64,000 nucleotides of DNA, taken from positions 705,261-769,260 of the forward strand of contig NZ_VTEX01000001.1 in NCBI RefSeq assembly GCF_008180865.1, written 5' to 3'. Below are positions 56,779 through 64,000 of this stretch, piece by piece (position 1 is the first letter of the stretch; each line of letters begins with the position of its first letter). Origin of the DNA: Rossellomorea aquimaris (GTDB lineage Bacteria; Bacillota; Bacilli; Bacillales; Bacillaceae_B). The notes beneath the pieces are model-generated. The model was given only the letters and a program-made list of their open reading frames with translations, ran no database searches and was not told where the DNA came from. The position numbers and the translations under genes are program-made.

Positions 56779-57486
56779 ATGTCTGATATTAATATTTTCT
56801 TAGCATTTGGGGCCGGTTTCCTAAGCTTCATCTCTCCATGCTGCCTTCCATTATATCCCGCTTTTCTTTCTTATATAACTGGAATGAGTGTAAATGAGCT
56901 CAAAACGGATAATGCAATGCTTCAAAGAAGAAGTTTATTACATACTTTATTTTTCTTAGTCGGTTTCTCGGCAATCTTTATCGCCATCGGTTTTGGTACT
57001 TCCCTTATCGGAAACTTCTTTTTAGATTATAAAGATCTCATTCGTCAACTTGGAGCTATCTTCATTGTCATATTTGGATTGGTAGTCATCGGCGTATTCA
57101 CACCGGAAACATTGATGAAGGACCGTCGCATTGAATTCAAGAATAGACCGGCAGGCCTTTTTGGCTCCGTATTAATCGGAATGGCATTTGCTGCCGGCTG
57201 GACACCATGTACCGGGCCGATTCTTGCTTCCGTTCTGGCTCTTGCCGCCTCTAATCCAGGTTCTGGTGTCATGTATATGACAGCTTACGTATTAGGGTTT
57301 GCCATTCCGTTTTTCATTCTGTCATTCTTTATCGGAAGAATGCAATGGGTCAGAAAAAACAGTGGAAAGATTGTTAAGGTAGGAGGATATGTGATGATTG
57401 CGGTAGGGATCATGCTATTCTTTGATTGGATGACCATCATTCTAGCTTACTTTACTTCGGTATTTGGAGGATTCACTGGGTTTTAA
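56779..57486 (+). CDS. ccdA: Cytochrome c biogenesis thiol-reduction protein CcdA
   Basis: CcdA passes reducing power across the membrane for cytochrome c maturation and sporulation (with StoA). The 235-residue protein has six transmembrane helices and the two redox cysteines in [11 protein letters not shown] (about 16-26) and GWTPCTGPI (about 145-153). GGAG precedes the ATG. It begins a run with yneI and ccdC as in B. subtilis. Confidence 0.96.
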   Translation: MSDINIFLAFGAGFLSFISPCCLPLYPAFLSYITGMSVNELKTDNAMLQRRSLLHTLFFLVGFSAIFIAIGFGTSLIGNFFLDYKDLIRQLGAIFIVIFGLVVIGVFTPETLMKDRRIEFKNRPAGLFGSVLIGMAFAAGWTPCTGPILASVLALAASNPGSGVMYMTAYVLGFAIPFFILSFFIGRMQWVRKNSGKIVKVGGYVMIAVGIMLFFDWMTIILAYFTSVFGGFTGF

Positions 57487-57594
57487 ACCAAAATAGAATA
57501 TACAGTTCATTACGTTTTATGGTATAGTTTAAATGGATGAATTAGGAAATAAGGTGCGATAGACATCGGTAGCGTATACGAGGAGGAAACATCT

Positions 57595-57954
57595 GTGGCA
57601 ACGATACTTGTAGTGGATGATGCGAAATTTATGAGAATGACTCTTGGAAGCATGCTTTCCTCTGGCGGTCACGAAGTCGTAGGGGAAGCAGAGAATGGAC
57701 TTATCGCAGTAGAAAAGTATCGTGAGATTCAGCCGGATCTGGTCACAATGGACATCACGATGCCTGAGCTGGATGGCATAGAAGCGGTTAGAAGAATTCT
57801 ATCAGAGTTTCCCCAAGCTAAAGTAATCATGTGTTCTGCTATGGGTCAACAAAAGGTAGTGGTGGAAGCCATTGAAGCGGGAGCGAAGGACTTTATTGTG
57901 AAACCCTTTGACGAAGTGAGGGTAGAAGAAGCCATCAAAAGAGTATTAGGATGA
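57595..57954 (+). CDS. yneI: YneI, CheY-like single-domain response regulator
   Basis: The 119-residue protein is a lone receiver domain: acidic pocket in VVDDAKFMRM (about 5-14), phosphoacceptor aspartate in TMDITMPELDG (about 50-60), threonine/serine region CSAMGQ (about 81-86) and lysine in FIVKPFD (about 98-104). There is no output domain. It lies between ccdA and ccdC in B. subtilis too, and is sometimes called ccdB, though no role in cytochrome c maturation is shown. It starts with GTG (57595) behind GAGGAGG. Confidence 0.93.
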   Translation: MATILVVDDAKFMRMTLGSMLSSGGHEVVGEAENGLIAVEKYREIQPDLVTMDITMPELDGIEAVRRILSEFPQAKVIMCSAMGQQKVVVEAIEAGAKDFIVKPFDEVRVEEAIKRVLG

Positions 57955-57962
57955 TAAAATCG

Positions 57963-58000
57963 AAAGAGAGATTAAAGCTCTATTTAATCTCTCTTTTTTG
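57963..58000 (+). terminator. Terminator after yneI
   Basis: AGAGAGATTAAA pairs with TTTAATCTCTCT and is followed by a T-run. Confidence 0.95.
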
Positions 58001-58076
58001 TGTTTTCGTTTTTATCTCACTTGGGCTATAATAGGGAAAGGTATGAAAGTAGAAAATAAAAGGATGATGATGGTTT

Positions 58077-58556
58077 ATGATGATTGCTTCATCCATTGTT
58101 GCGATTTGCATGGGTTTTATGGTGATATTTATTAGAATGAAGGCTCAGAAAAAGCCTGTTAGCAGCAAGAAGATAATCTTACCTCCTTTGTTTATGAGTA
58201 CAGGTGCGTTAATGTTCTTATTTCCAGTTTTCCGAGTCACTTTAGGAGAGTTTCTAGAAGCGATTACCGTAGGAATGATCTTTTCTATATTGTTGATCAA
58301 GACTTCCAAATTCGAAATTCGTGATAATGATATTTATTTAAAACGTTCTAAAGCGTTTGCATTTATTTTGATTGGACTCCTATTAATACGAATATTGGCC
58401 AAGTCCATTCTAAGTGCATCGATCGATTATGGTGAACTTAGTGGGATGTTTTGGATTCTTGCCTTTGGTATGATCGTTCCGTGGAGAATCACCATGTATC
58501 TTCAATATAGAAAGCTGCAACAAGAGCAACAAGATTTAACAACGAATTCAATTTAA
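58077..58556 (+). CDS. ccdC: CcdC (YneJ) membrane protein
   Basis: The 159-residue protein has about four to five hydrophobic segments and matches the CcdC family: IVAICMGFMVIFIRMKAQKKP near 6-26, GEFLEAITVGMIFSILLIKTSKFE near 60-83 and a C-terminal MYLQYRKLQQEQQD. It is named for its place in the B. subtilis ccdA-yneI-ccdC cluster; its exact role is unknown. Two ATGs overlap at 58077 and 58080; the first is used. A terminator separates it from yneI. Confidence 0.92.
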   Translation: MMIASSIVAICMGFMVIFIRMKAQKKPVSSKKIILPPLFMSTGALMFLFPVFRVTLGEFLEAITVGMIFSILLIKTSKFEIRDNDIYLKRSKAFAFILIGLLLIRILAKSILSASIDYGELSGMFWILAFGMIVPWRITMYLQYRKLQQEQQDLTTNSI

Positions 58557-58568
58557 TTCAATGGGAAA

Positions 58569-58608
58569 AATAGCAGGGTGATTTCTATCACCCTGCTATT
58601 TTATTTGG
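58569..58608 (+). terminator. ccdC terminator
   Basis: AATAGCAGGGTGAT pairs perfectly with ATCACCCTGCTATT and is followed by TTATTT. Confidence 0.93.
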
Positions 58609-58727
58609 GAATTTATTCACATGAGATTACGATTTCTTTACAAAGGAAACCAATATGCTTAGTGTTGAGGCAATTAGGGCAAAGAGAGAGATGAAGAAAA
58701 TAACAAGAGATATTGGTGGGATAAGTA

Positions 58728-59207
58728 TTGTTTACACTAGCAGATATTTGGACGTTTTTTCTGGCATTCTTTTTAACGCTGCCATTGGTCACCATCGTCC
58801 ATGAAGCAGGTCATATCCTCGTTGCACGCATATTCGGTGCAAAGATAAAATTTTGTATTGGAACAGGTAAGCATTTAATGAGCATTGGTCCATTGGAAGT
58901 GAAGAGAATGTATTTTATGGAAGGTTGGTGTCAATATACAGAATTGAAGTATAACAAGGTGTGGGTTCATGTGCTTATTTATCTATCTGGAAGTTTATTT
59001 AACCTGATTGCGATTTTAGCCATTAACTTCCTAATATTTGAAGGAGTCATACCTGTTCACATCTTTTTCTATCAGTTTGTGTATTTCTCCGTTTATTTCA
59101 TATTCTTTTCATTGTTTCCGTATCGGAATGGAGAGGGGAAACCAAGTGATGGACAAGCGATACTTGACGTCATTCGATACGGTAAGGCAGAGGATCCCAT
59201 TGATTAA
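58728..59207 (+). CDS. Small M50-type (site-2 protease-like) membrane protein
   Basis: The 159-residue protein has a hydrophobic N-terminus, then the zinc-protease motif H25-E-A-G-H29 within a membrane segment (TIVHEAGHILVARIFGAKI). Two more membrane spans follow (about 83-105 and 110-136), and SLFPYRNGEGKPSDGQAI (about 128-146) resembles the third M50 ligand motif NxxPxxxxDG. This is the layout of a minimal site-2 protease, shorter than SpoIVFB. Its target is unknown. It begins with TTG (58728) after GGTGGG, so the start is less sure. A bidirectional terminator follows. Confidence 0.8.
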   Translation: MFTLADIWTFFLAFFLTLPLVTIVHEAGHILVARIFGAKIKFCIGTGKHLMSIGPLEVKRMYFMEGWCQYTELKYNKVWVHVLIYLSGSLFNLIAILAINFLIFEGVIPVHIFFYQFVYFSVYFIFFSLFPYRNGEGKPSDGQAILDVIRYGKAEDPID

Positions 59208-59212
59208 TCATA

Positions 59213-59248
59213 TAAAAAAGGTAAACGACTATCGTTTACCTTTTTTTG
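59213..59248. terminator. Bidirectional terminator
   Basis: GGTAAACG pairs with CGTTTACC with A6 before and T7 after; it serves the M50 gene and the small minus-strand gene whose stop it overlaps. Confidence 0.93.
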
Positions 59249-59333
59249 CTTTCTTCCATTTATAAAAGAGAAATGCAGCACCTATAATAAAAATTAAATA
59301 TAGCACAATCGGAATAATCAGTATCGATCCCAT
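59229..59333 (-). CDS. 34-residue single-span membrane peptide
   Basis: The minus strand reads MGSILIIPIVLYLIFIIGAA and continues to a basic tail, KWKKAKKGKR. AGGAAGGA lies at a good distance before the ATG (59333). The form is a single membrane helix followed by a positive end. No known name was recognised. It lies just upstream of, and in the same direction as, nothing else; the yneK gene ends close behind its start (59353), so the two may be co-transcribed. Confidence 0.6.
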   Translation of the reverse strand: MGSILIIPIVLYLIFIIGAAFLFYKWKKAKKGKR

Positions 59334-59352
59334 TCGCTTTCCTTCCTGTCAC

Positions 59353-59778
59353 CTAGAATAAATGTTCGTAAGGGGTTACATCTATTTGCATTTCGTTCAG
59401 TTTTTTTCGAAGAAACTTATGATCCCGCTTCGGAGTCGCCAGGATATACCCTCTTATGACCAATTCGTGAGTAATGGAAGAGGCTCTTTCTTTTAAAGCC
59501 AATTCTCCAATTTTACCTGCAATTTTTTGTTTCGCTACGTCTCTAAATAATTCGGGTACGGGTGTGACCAACTCATTGAGCATTTTCTTTTCCTCATCAC
59601 CCCATAAGTGGATGGTTTCATTCACATAATGTTCTTCCCAGTCCAAATCGGATTTTCCATCCTCTTTAGGAAATCTCTTTAAGAATTTCCTGAACATAAA
59701 GAATCCACCAATAGCAAATGAAGCCACTAAAAATACGACCCAAAACAGTATGAAATATAAGAACCAACCTTCAAGCAT
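59353..59778 (-). CDS. yneK: YneK, DUF2621 membrane-anchored protein
   Basis: The 141-residue protein has one N-terminal transmembrane helix (about 5-30) and a soluble part with the DUF2621 pattern (DLDWEEHYVNETIHLWGDEEKKML near 44-67, HKFLRKKLNEMQIDVTPYEHLF at the end). The function is unknown. In B. subtilis yneK follows ccdC, so the place fits. AGGTGAAAGC precedes the ATG at 59778. Confidence 0.9.
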   Translation of the reverse strand: MLEGWFLYFILFWVVFLVASFAIGGFFMFRKFLKRFPKEDGKSDLDWEEHYVNETIHLWGDEEKKMLNELVTPVPELFRDVAKQKIAGKIGELALKERASSITHELVIRGYILATPKRDHKFLRKKLNEMQIDVTPYEHLF

Positions 59779-59978
59779 GCTTTCACCTCAATTTTTCAAA
59801 AAGCGTATGTATCGTATTCATTATAGACAAGGGAAAAGCTTGTGACAAGAATATCGTCGTTTTTACAAAAGAAGTCTATACTGTTCTTAATTAGAAATGA
59901 TATACTAATAAATAACAAATATCGCGAAAATTCTTTCTATTTCGATTCTCGTGCTTGGATGGATAGGGGGCTCACAGG

Positions 59979-61304
59979 ATGATATATAGAGGGAGAATGG
60001 TATCAGTGCTTATTGGACTTTTACTAGTCTTAACATGGGATTTTATTTATTACTTTGTTCTGCATTATCCAGTGGATTTGAAAGTGGATTTGGTGTTCAC
60101 TCTATTGATTCTCTTTATCAGCTACTATATGGGGAAAAATTATGACACAAGCTATAAAACTCTCGCTGCCCTGCGAAAGAGTGAGGAGAGAGTGAAGCTT
60201 CTAAATGAAGAAATGCAGCATGTGCTTCAGAGTATCGATGAAGTTGTCTTTCATACCAATTCTAAGGGAGAGTTTCAATTTCTGAATCAATCCTGGGAAG
60301 ACTACACTGGATATACGGTTAAAGAAAGTTTACATAAGAATGCACTTCATTTTATATCCCTGCATGAACGTCATGAAATACTTCGAATGGTCAGACAAAG
60401 TATAAGCATGAAGAGGGAAAAAATGAAAATGGACTTCTCTTATCAGAAGAGGGATGGGCAGTTTCGTTGGGGTGAAGTGAATGTTAAGTTAAACTACAAT
60501 GAAAACGGTGAACTTCTTGGGACGGTGGGAACCATCTCAGACATTACCGAAAGAGTACATAATGAAGAAGAATTGATAGAAATGAATGAAACGTTAGCCA
60601 TAGAATCTCAAAAGCTATCTGTCGCCGGGCAATTAGCAGCCGGAATTGCACATGAGGTACGTAATCCCCTTACGTCGATCAACGGTTTCTTACAGTTATT
60701 AAGAGATGATGCCGATGAGAAGACGAAGGAATACTTAGGGATTGTCTTTTCTGAAATCAAGAGGATTGAACTTGTGCTGAGCGAATTATTGATTCTCGCA
60801 AAGCCGCAATCCGTTACATATAGACGAATCAATATCATTGAGACCCTTGATCATGTTGCGAAATTATTAAATACGAATGCTATTTTATATAATATTGAAA
60901 TCCAAACCGATTTCCATGAAAGGGAGCTTCATATTCGTGGGGATGAAAATCAGCTAAAACAAGTATTTATTAACTTACTTAAAAACGCCATAGAATCAAT
61001 GCCTCATGGGGGAACGATTACGATTAGTGCAGACTTGTCCTCTTATAACAAGGTTCAATTAACCTTCAAAGATGAGGGAGTAGGCATGAAAAAAGAAACG
61101 CTGGATAAACTCGGGGAGCCTTTCTTCACAACGAAGACGAAAGGCACGGGTTTAGGCCTCACCATATGTCTGAGAATTCTTCGTGATCATGGAGCGGATA
61201 TCAGGGTGCAAAGTGAGCAGGGAGAAGGTACCACCTTCCATATCATGTTTGAAGCTGTTCAAGCTTCAGAAAGAAAAAAGAGGGAAACCTTACAAAACCA
61301 ATGA
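59979..61304 (+). CDS. PAS-domain sensor histidine kinase, sporulation-kinase type
   Basis: The 441-residue protein has two transmembrane helices (about 8-28 and 36-52), a PAS domain (about 75-190, VLQSIDEVVFHTN, GTISDITERV), a HisKA domain with H225 in AAGIAHEVRNPLTSINGFLQLL-type sequence, and a HATPase (DENQLKQVFINLLKNAIESMP near 325-345, GTGLGLTIC). The phosphoacceptor region is the type found in Bacillus KinA-KinE, which feed Spo0F, so a role in the sporulation phosphorelay is likely. There is no adjacent response regulator, as for orphan Kin proteins. Confidence 0.88.
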   Translation: MIYRGRMVSVLIGLLLVLTWDFIYYFVLHYPVDLKVDLVFTLLILFISYYMGKNYDTSYKTLAALRKSEERVKLLNEEMQHVLQSIDEVVFHTNSKGEFQFLNQSWEDYTGYTVKESLHKNALHFISLHERHEILRMVRQSISMKREKMKMDFSYQKRDGQFRWGEVNVKLNYNENGELLGTVGTISDITERVHNEEELIEMNETLAIESQKLSVAGQLAAGIAHEVRNPLTSINGFLQLLRDDADEKTKEYLGIVFSEIKRIELVLSELLILAKPQSVTYRRINIIETLDHVAKLLNTNAILYNIEIQTDFHERELHIRGDENQLKQVFINLLKNAIESMPHGGTITISADLSSYNKVQLTFKDEGVGMKKETLDKLGEPFFTTKTKGTGLGLTICLRILRDHGADIRVQSEQGEGTTFHIMFEAVQASERKKRETLQNQ

Positions 61305-61307
61305 AAT

Positions 61308-61342
61308 AAGAGCCCTTATAGAACGAATATAAGGGCTCTTTC
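61308..61342. terminator. Bidirectional terminator between kinase and tRNA
   Basis: GAGCCCTTATA pairs with TATAAGGGCTC around GAACGAA, followed by TTT. It can end the kinase transcript and the minus-strand tRNA transcript. Confidence 0.9.
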
Positions 61343-61355
61343 ATTTGTGAAGATA

Positions 61356-61452
61356 TGGCGGGACTGCCTGGGAATCGAACCCAGCGGAGACGGCACGCGC
61401 CTCCCAAGAGGTTTTGAAGACCTAGGCATGCACCAGCTCTACAATCAGCCCC
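61356..61452 (-). tRNA. selC: Selenocysteine-type tRNA (anticodon UCA)
   Basis: On the minus strand a 97-base tRNA-like sequence begins GGGGCTGATTG and ends in CAGTCCCGCCA, with the CCA encoded. GGGGCTG pairs with CAGTCCC (one G-U). The T arm is CTGGG-TTCGATT-CCCAG, and the anticodon loop is CTTCAAA, giving UCA, which reads UGA. A long variable arm forms from GGAGGC and GTCTCC. Length, variable arm and anticodon are those of tRNA-Sec. By hand the D arm and the outer anticodon-stem pairs fit poorly, so a degenerate or unusual UCA tRNA is possible. No selA, selB or selD is in the window. Confidence 0.75.
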
Positions 61453-61756
61453 GAAAATAAGTATATATATGTTATACCATAGAAGAAAAACTTGTTCAAA
61501 TGTTTTTAGAATCTATAGGTACCATTGTCCAGTGTAAAAAGTTTGATGAACAGATAGAATAATAGGCTGTATATTTAAAATATTTACAAGATTTAAACTT
61601 TGTAGAAATTAGAAAATTCTTCTTTACCAGTCGATTCTCCCCGTGATAAGATACTTTTTGCCGGCTTATCATAAATTGAAGAAAGCGATTTCCAATAGGA
61701 ATTGCTAACCTTCTATACTTGAACATGTTGATTGAGACAGAGAGGGGAAAACAAGT

Positions 61757-62284
61757 ATGAAAAAAGTATGGTTTTTAGGTCTGGGTCTATCTTTAGCACT
61801 GGTTGGATGCTCCGATTCAGGTTCTGACGAAGCTAAAAAAGAGGAAACAACAAATGCATCGGAAGAAAACGAAAATGTTGCTGGAGATTTAATGGATTTT
61901 TATTTGAATTTAACAACAACCGTCAATGGTGTTGATATTGACCTTAATGGATATGAAGAAGCGATTGCAGGAGAAGAGCCTCCTGCAGGAGAAGAGTTGG
62001 AGAAAATGAAGGAAGCTGCTGCTGCATCAGCAACTGAATCTGCTAAAGCGGTAGAAGGACTGCAGATCCCTGAAGGTCTTGGTGATCAAGAGGACGCGGT
62101 GGAATCATTCCGATCGACTTTGACAGAATCATATAATATGAAAGCTGAAGCACTCTCAAAAGAAGGCGAAACTGATTTAACGGCAGCCAATGAAAAATTA
62201 AACGAAGCAGAAAACCAAATCAAAGAAATTCTTGATGAGGCTGGCTTAGTTAGCTCAAGCTTAATCAGTGACTTAAACGGTTAA
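61757..62284 (+). CDS. Small acidic lipoprotein, unknown function
   Basis: The 175-residue protein has a lipoprotein signal with lipobox LVGC (lipidated C18), a polar linker rich in S, D, E and K (about 19-45), and an alanine- and glutamate-rich helical region (EKMKEAAAASATESAKAVEGL near 88-108, ALSKEGETDLTAANEKLNEAENQIKEILDEA near 138-165). It would sit outside the membrane. No domain is recognised. GAGAGGGG precedes the ATG, and a strong terminator follows. Confidence 0.85.
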   Translation: MKKVWFLGLGLSLALVGCSDSGSDEAKKEETTNASEENENVAGDLMDFYLNLTTTVNGVDIDLNGYEEAIAGEEPPAGEELEKMKEAAAASATESAKAVEGLQIPEGLGDQEDAVESFRSTLTESYNMKAEALSKEGETDLTAANEKLNEAENQIKEILDEAGLVSSSLISDLNG

Positions 62285-62285
62285 T

Positions 62286-62326
62286 CAAAAAAGCGAATCC
62301 AGAAGCTTATGGATTCGCTTTTTTAC
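62286..62326 (+). terminator. Terminator after lipoprotein gene
   Basis: AAAAAAGCGAATCCA pairs perfectly with TGGATTCGCTTTTTT. Confidence 0.95.
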
Positions 62327-62391
62327 TATAAACAATAACGTAACCTTTTTCTTATAAATTCCCTATATTAATGTCGAGAGGAGGGAATAGG

Positions 62392-62529
62392 ATGGAGACC
62401 ATTATCGCTTTTGTGTCTGAGGTGGGTTTTCCGATAGTTGTCACAATGTATCTCCTGTATCGTATTGAGACAAAGCTGGATGCCGTGATTACATCGATCC
62501 AAACACTGCCACAGCAGTTAAAAGAATAA
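62392..62529 (+). CDS. YvrJ-family small protein, 45 residues
   Basis: This short gene reads METIIAFVSEVGFPIVVTMY, continues LLYRIETKLD and ends TLPQQLKE. GFPIVVTMYLLYRIE is the YvrJ-family signature: a hydrophobic helix followed by RIE and a short amphipathic tail. The function of the family is unknown. GAGGAGGG precedes the ATG at 62392 at a normal distance, and a terminator lies six bases after the stop. Confidence 0.85.
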   Translation: METIIAFVSEVGFPIVVTMYLLYRIETKLDAVITSIQTLPQQLKE

Positions 62530-62533
62530 TTGA

Positions 62534-62566
62534 AGGATACCCCTCATTATTGAGGGGTATCCTTTC
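62534..62566 (+). terminator. Terminator after YvrJ-type gene
   Basis: GGATACCCCTCA pairs with TGAGGGGTATCC and is followed by TTTCTT. Confidence 0.93.
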
Positions 62567-62704
62567 TTATTTCTGGAGGTTCACTTTGCCTTAGGGTGAA
62601 ATAAGAACAAACGTTCCTGGAAAGTGACATTTCCATTCACTTATAACTTATTAGTTTGATATAATTTAAGGAGATACTCATTGACCGGAGAGGAGACAAC
62701 AGTG

Positions 62705-63850
62705 ATGAAATTCATTCACACCGCCGATTGGCATTTAGGTAAATTGGTTCATGGCATATATATGACAGAAGAACAGCGATACATATTAGAGGAGTTTATA
62801 GAACTTGTAAAAAAGGAAGAACCTGATGCAGTCATCATTGCGGGTGATCTTTATGACCGGTCCGTTCCTCCTACAGAAGCTGTAGAGTTGTTGGACGAAG
62901 TTTTATACCGGATTAACGTAGAATTAAAGACACCGATTGTAGCTGTTTCTGGAAATCATGACAGTGCGGAGCGACTATCATTCGGTTCATCATGGTACAA
63001 GCATAGTCAATTCCACTTGAAAGGAAAACTGACAAATGACTTTACCCCAATCACCATTAAAGGGGTTCATTTCCACTGTGTTCCTTATGCTGAACCTGGT
63101 AATGTCAGACAAATACTAGAAGACGATTCGATTAACTCCCATCATGCGGCGATGGAGGCCATTGTGAAGAGAATCGAAGAGAAAATGAATCCAGATGAGC
63201 CGCATGTTTTTGTTGGTCATGCGTTTGTGCTTGGGGGGAAAACCACAGATTCAGAACGAACCCTTTCTGTTGGGGGATCCGGCTGTGTCGGTGCAGATGT
63301 GTTTAAGTCCTTCCATTATTCAGCACTGGGTCATCTTCATAGTCCAGATGCTATTAAGCATGAAACGATTCGATATTCAGGGTCTCTATTAAAATACTCA
63401 TTTTCTGAAGCGAGTCAGCGAAAGTCAGTGAGCATCGTAGAAATGGATGGGGATGGATCCTTCCGTTTACGGGAAGAAGTACTAAAGCCGAAGCAGGATA
63501 TGAGAGAACTCCAGGGTTTGATGGAAGAGCTTCTGGACCCTGCATTCTATCAATCCCAGAAAGTCGATGACTATCTAAAGATCACGTTACATGATGAAGG
63601 TACGTTAATCGATCCCATTAATCAATTGCGACAAGTCTATCCGAACGTTTTACATCTGGAGAGGAAAATGGACCTCACCGATGCCAAAAAGAAAAATACT
63701 TTCAAAGTATTGGAGGATAAGAAAAGGTCGGAACTGGATTTGTTTAAAGATTTCTACGGAGATATGACCACAGGTGAATTTACCAATGAAAAGGAAGAAG
63801 TCCTTAAGAACGTTATTGATAAAGCCAGAAAGGAGGTCGATCAAGCATGA
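62705..63850 (+). CDS. sbcD: Exonuclease subunit SbcD
   Basis: SbcD, with SbcC, forms the bacterial Mre11-Rad50-like nuclease that cuts hairpins and protein-blocked ends. The 381-residue protein has the metallophosphoesterase motifs HTADWHLG (5-12), AGDLYDR (about 50-56), SGNHD (about 88-92), GHAFVLGG and LGHLHSPD. The ATG at 62705 follows GAGAGGAG; the frame is open from 62681. sbcC starts with an ATGA overlap, showing translational coupling. Confidence 0.96.
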   Translation: MKFIHTADWHLGKLVHGIYMTEEQRYILEEFIELVKKEEPDAVIIAGDLYDRSVPPTEAVELLDEVLYRINVELKTPIVAVSGNHDSAERLSFGSSWYKHSQFHLKGKLTNDFTPITIKGVHFHCVPYAEPGNVRQILEDDSINSHHAAMEAIVKRIEEKMNPDEPHVFVGHAFVLGGKTTDSERTLSVGGSGCVGADVFKSFHYSALGHLHSPDAIKHETIRYSGSLLKYSFSEASQRKSVSIVEMDGDGSFRLREEVLKPKQDMRELQGLMEELLDPAFYQSQKVDDYLKITLHDEGTLIDPINQLRQVYPNVLHLERKMDLTDAKKKNTFKVLEDKKRSELDLFKDFYGDMTTGEFTNEKEEVLKNVIDKARKEVDQA

Positions 63851-64000
63851 AGCCCCTTCAACTAGTGATGCAAGCCTTTGGACCCTATGCAGCAAGAGAA
63901 ACGGTTGACTTTCGCTCGTTGGGGAACCGCACAATGTTCGTGATATCAGGGAAGACAGGTTCTGGTAAGACGACTATTTTTGATGGAATATCCTATGCGA
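63847..64000 (+). CDS. sbcC: Exonuclease subunit SbcC, N-terminus only
   Basis: The frame begins MKPLQLVMQAFGPYAARETV and reaches the window edge after 51 codons. It includes the Walker A SGKTGSGKTTIFDGISYA of the SbcC/Rad50 ATPase, which with SbcD processes DNA ends. The ATG overlaps the sbcD stop by four bases (ATGA), and AAGGAGG lies just upstream within sbcD. The remaining roughly 1,000 residues are beyond the window. Confidence 0.95.
   Translation, partial: MKPLQLVMQAFGPYAARETVDFRSLGNRTMFVISGKTGSGKTTIFDGISYA

Overview
The window is a stretch of chromosome from a spore-forming, low-GC Bacillaceae bacterium. It carries cotE, spoVK, sirA, a Spo0E-like gene, ricA, lexA-yneA and glnR-glnA in close to Bacillus subtilis gene order, with typical AGGAGG ribosome-binding sites and many intrinsic terminators. 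It is not B. subtilis itself: it has a pyrimidine-degradation cluster, a selenocysteine-type tRNA and Bacillaceae-type dispersed palindromic repeats. I cannot name the genus from this sequence alone.

Layout. 1-988 is the truncated sat gene (sulfate activation, minus strand). 1.4-3.9 kb has an unrecognised protein and a coiled-coil protein facing each other. 4.1-7.1 kb is the conserved block miaB-ricA-(small basic protein)-cotE. In B. subtilis cotE is followed directly by mutS-mutL; here 7.1-28.8 kb is inserted between them. The insert starts with a 313-bp inverted-repeat element, then a YeiH-family transporter, topB, an ankyrin protein, cstA, a reductive uracil/thymine degradation cluster (13.6-25.5 kb), a glyoxalase-fold protein, a VanW protein, a secreted protein and a DedA protein. 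28.8-33.3 kb is mutS-mutL. 33.5-36.9 kb has a likely spore-surface protein and a penicillin-acylase-family enzyme. 37.2-50.6 kb returns to conserved order: miaA-hfq-spoVK, a TRIC-type channel, hflX-ynbB, glnR-glnA, lexA/yneA-yneB-ynzC, tkt, sirA, yneF. 50.6-51.4 kb is an 846-bp stretch with two more palindromic repeats, followed by camS and a heterodimeric BmrC/BmrD-like ABC exporter. Conserved order resumes with the Spo0E-like gene, ccdA-yneI-ccdC, an M50-type membrane protein and yneK. The end holds a PAS histidine kinase, the tRNA-Sec-like gene (minus strand), a lipoprotein, a YvrJ-type small protein, sbcD and the start of sbcC.

How genes work together. PreT/PreA reduce uracil or thymine, the hydantoinase opens the ring, and beta-ureidopropionase releases beta-alanine (or 3-aminoisobutyrate). 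The aminotransferase and the CoA-acylating semialdehyde dehydrogenase carry this to acetyl- or propionyl-CoA. An NCS1 permease supplies substrate, a PucR protein probably regulates, and a perfect cre site suggests CcpA control. Several regulatory circuits can be read directly: three LexA boxes between lexA and yneA, paired GlnR sites on a consensus promoter before glnR-glnA, and Spo0A boxes before sirA.

Most of the window is ordinary core genome. The parts most worth a second look are the selC-like tRNA, the two tiny unknown proteins inside the pyrimidine operon, the three related palindromic repeats, the long perfect palindrome before cstA, and several very small genes (58, 45 and 34 residues).
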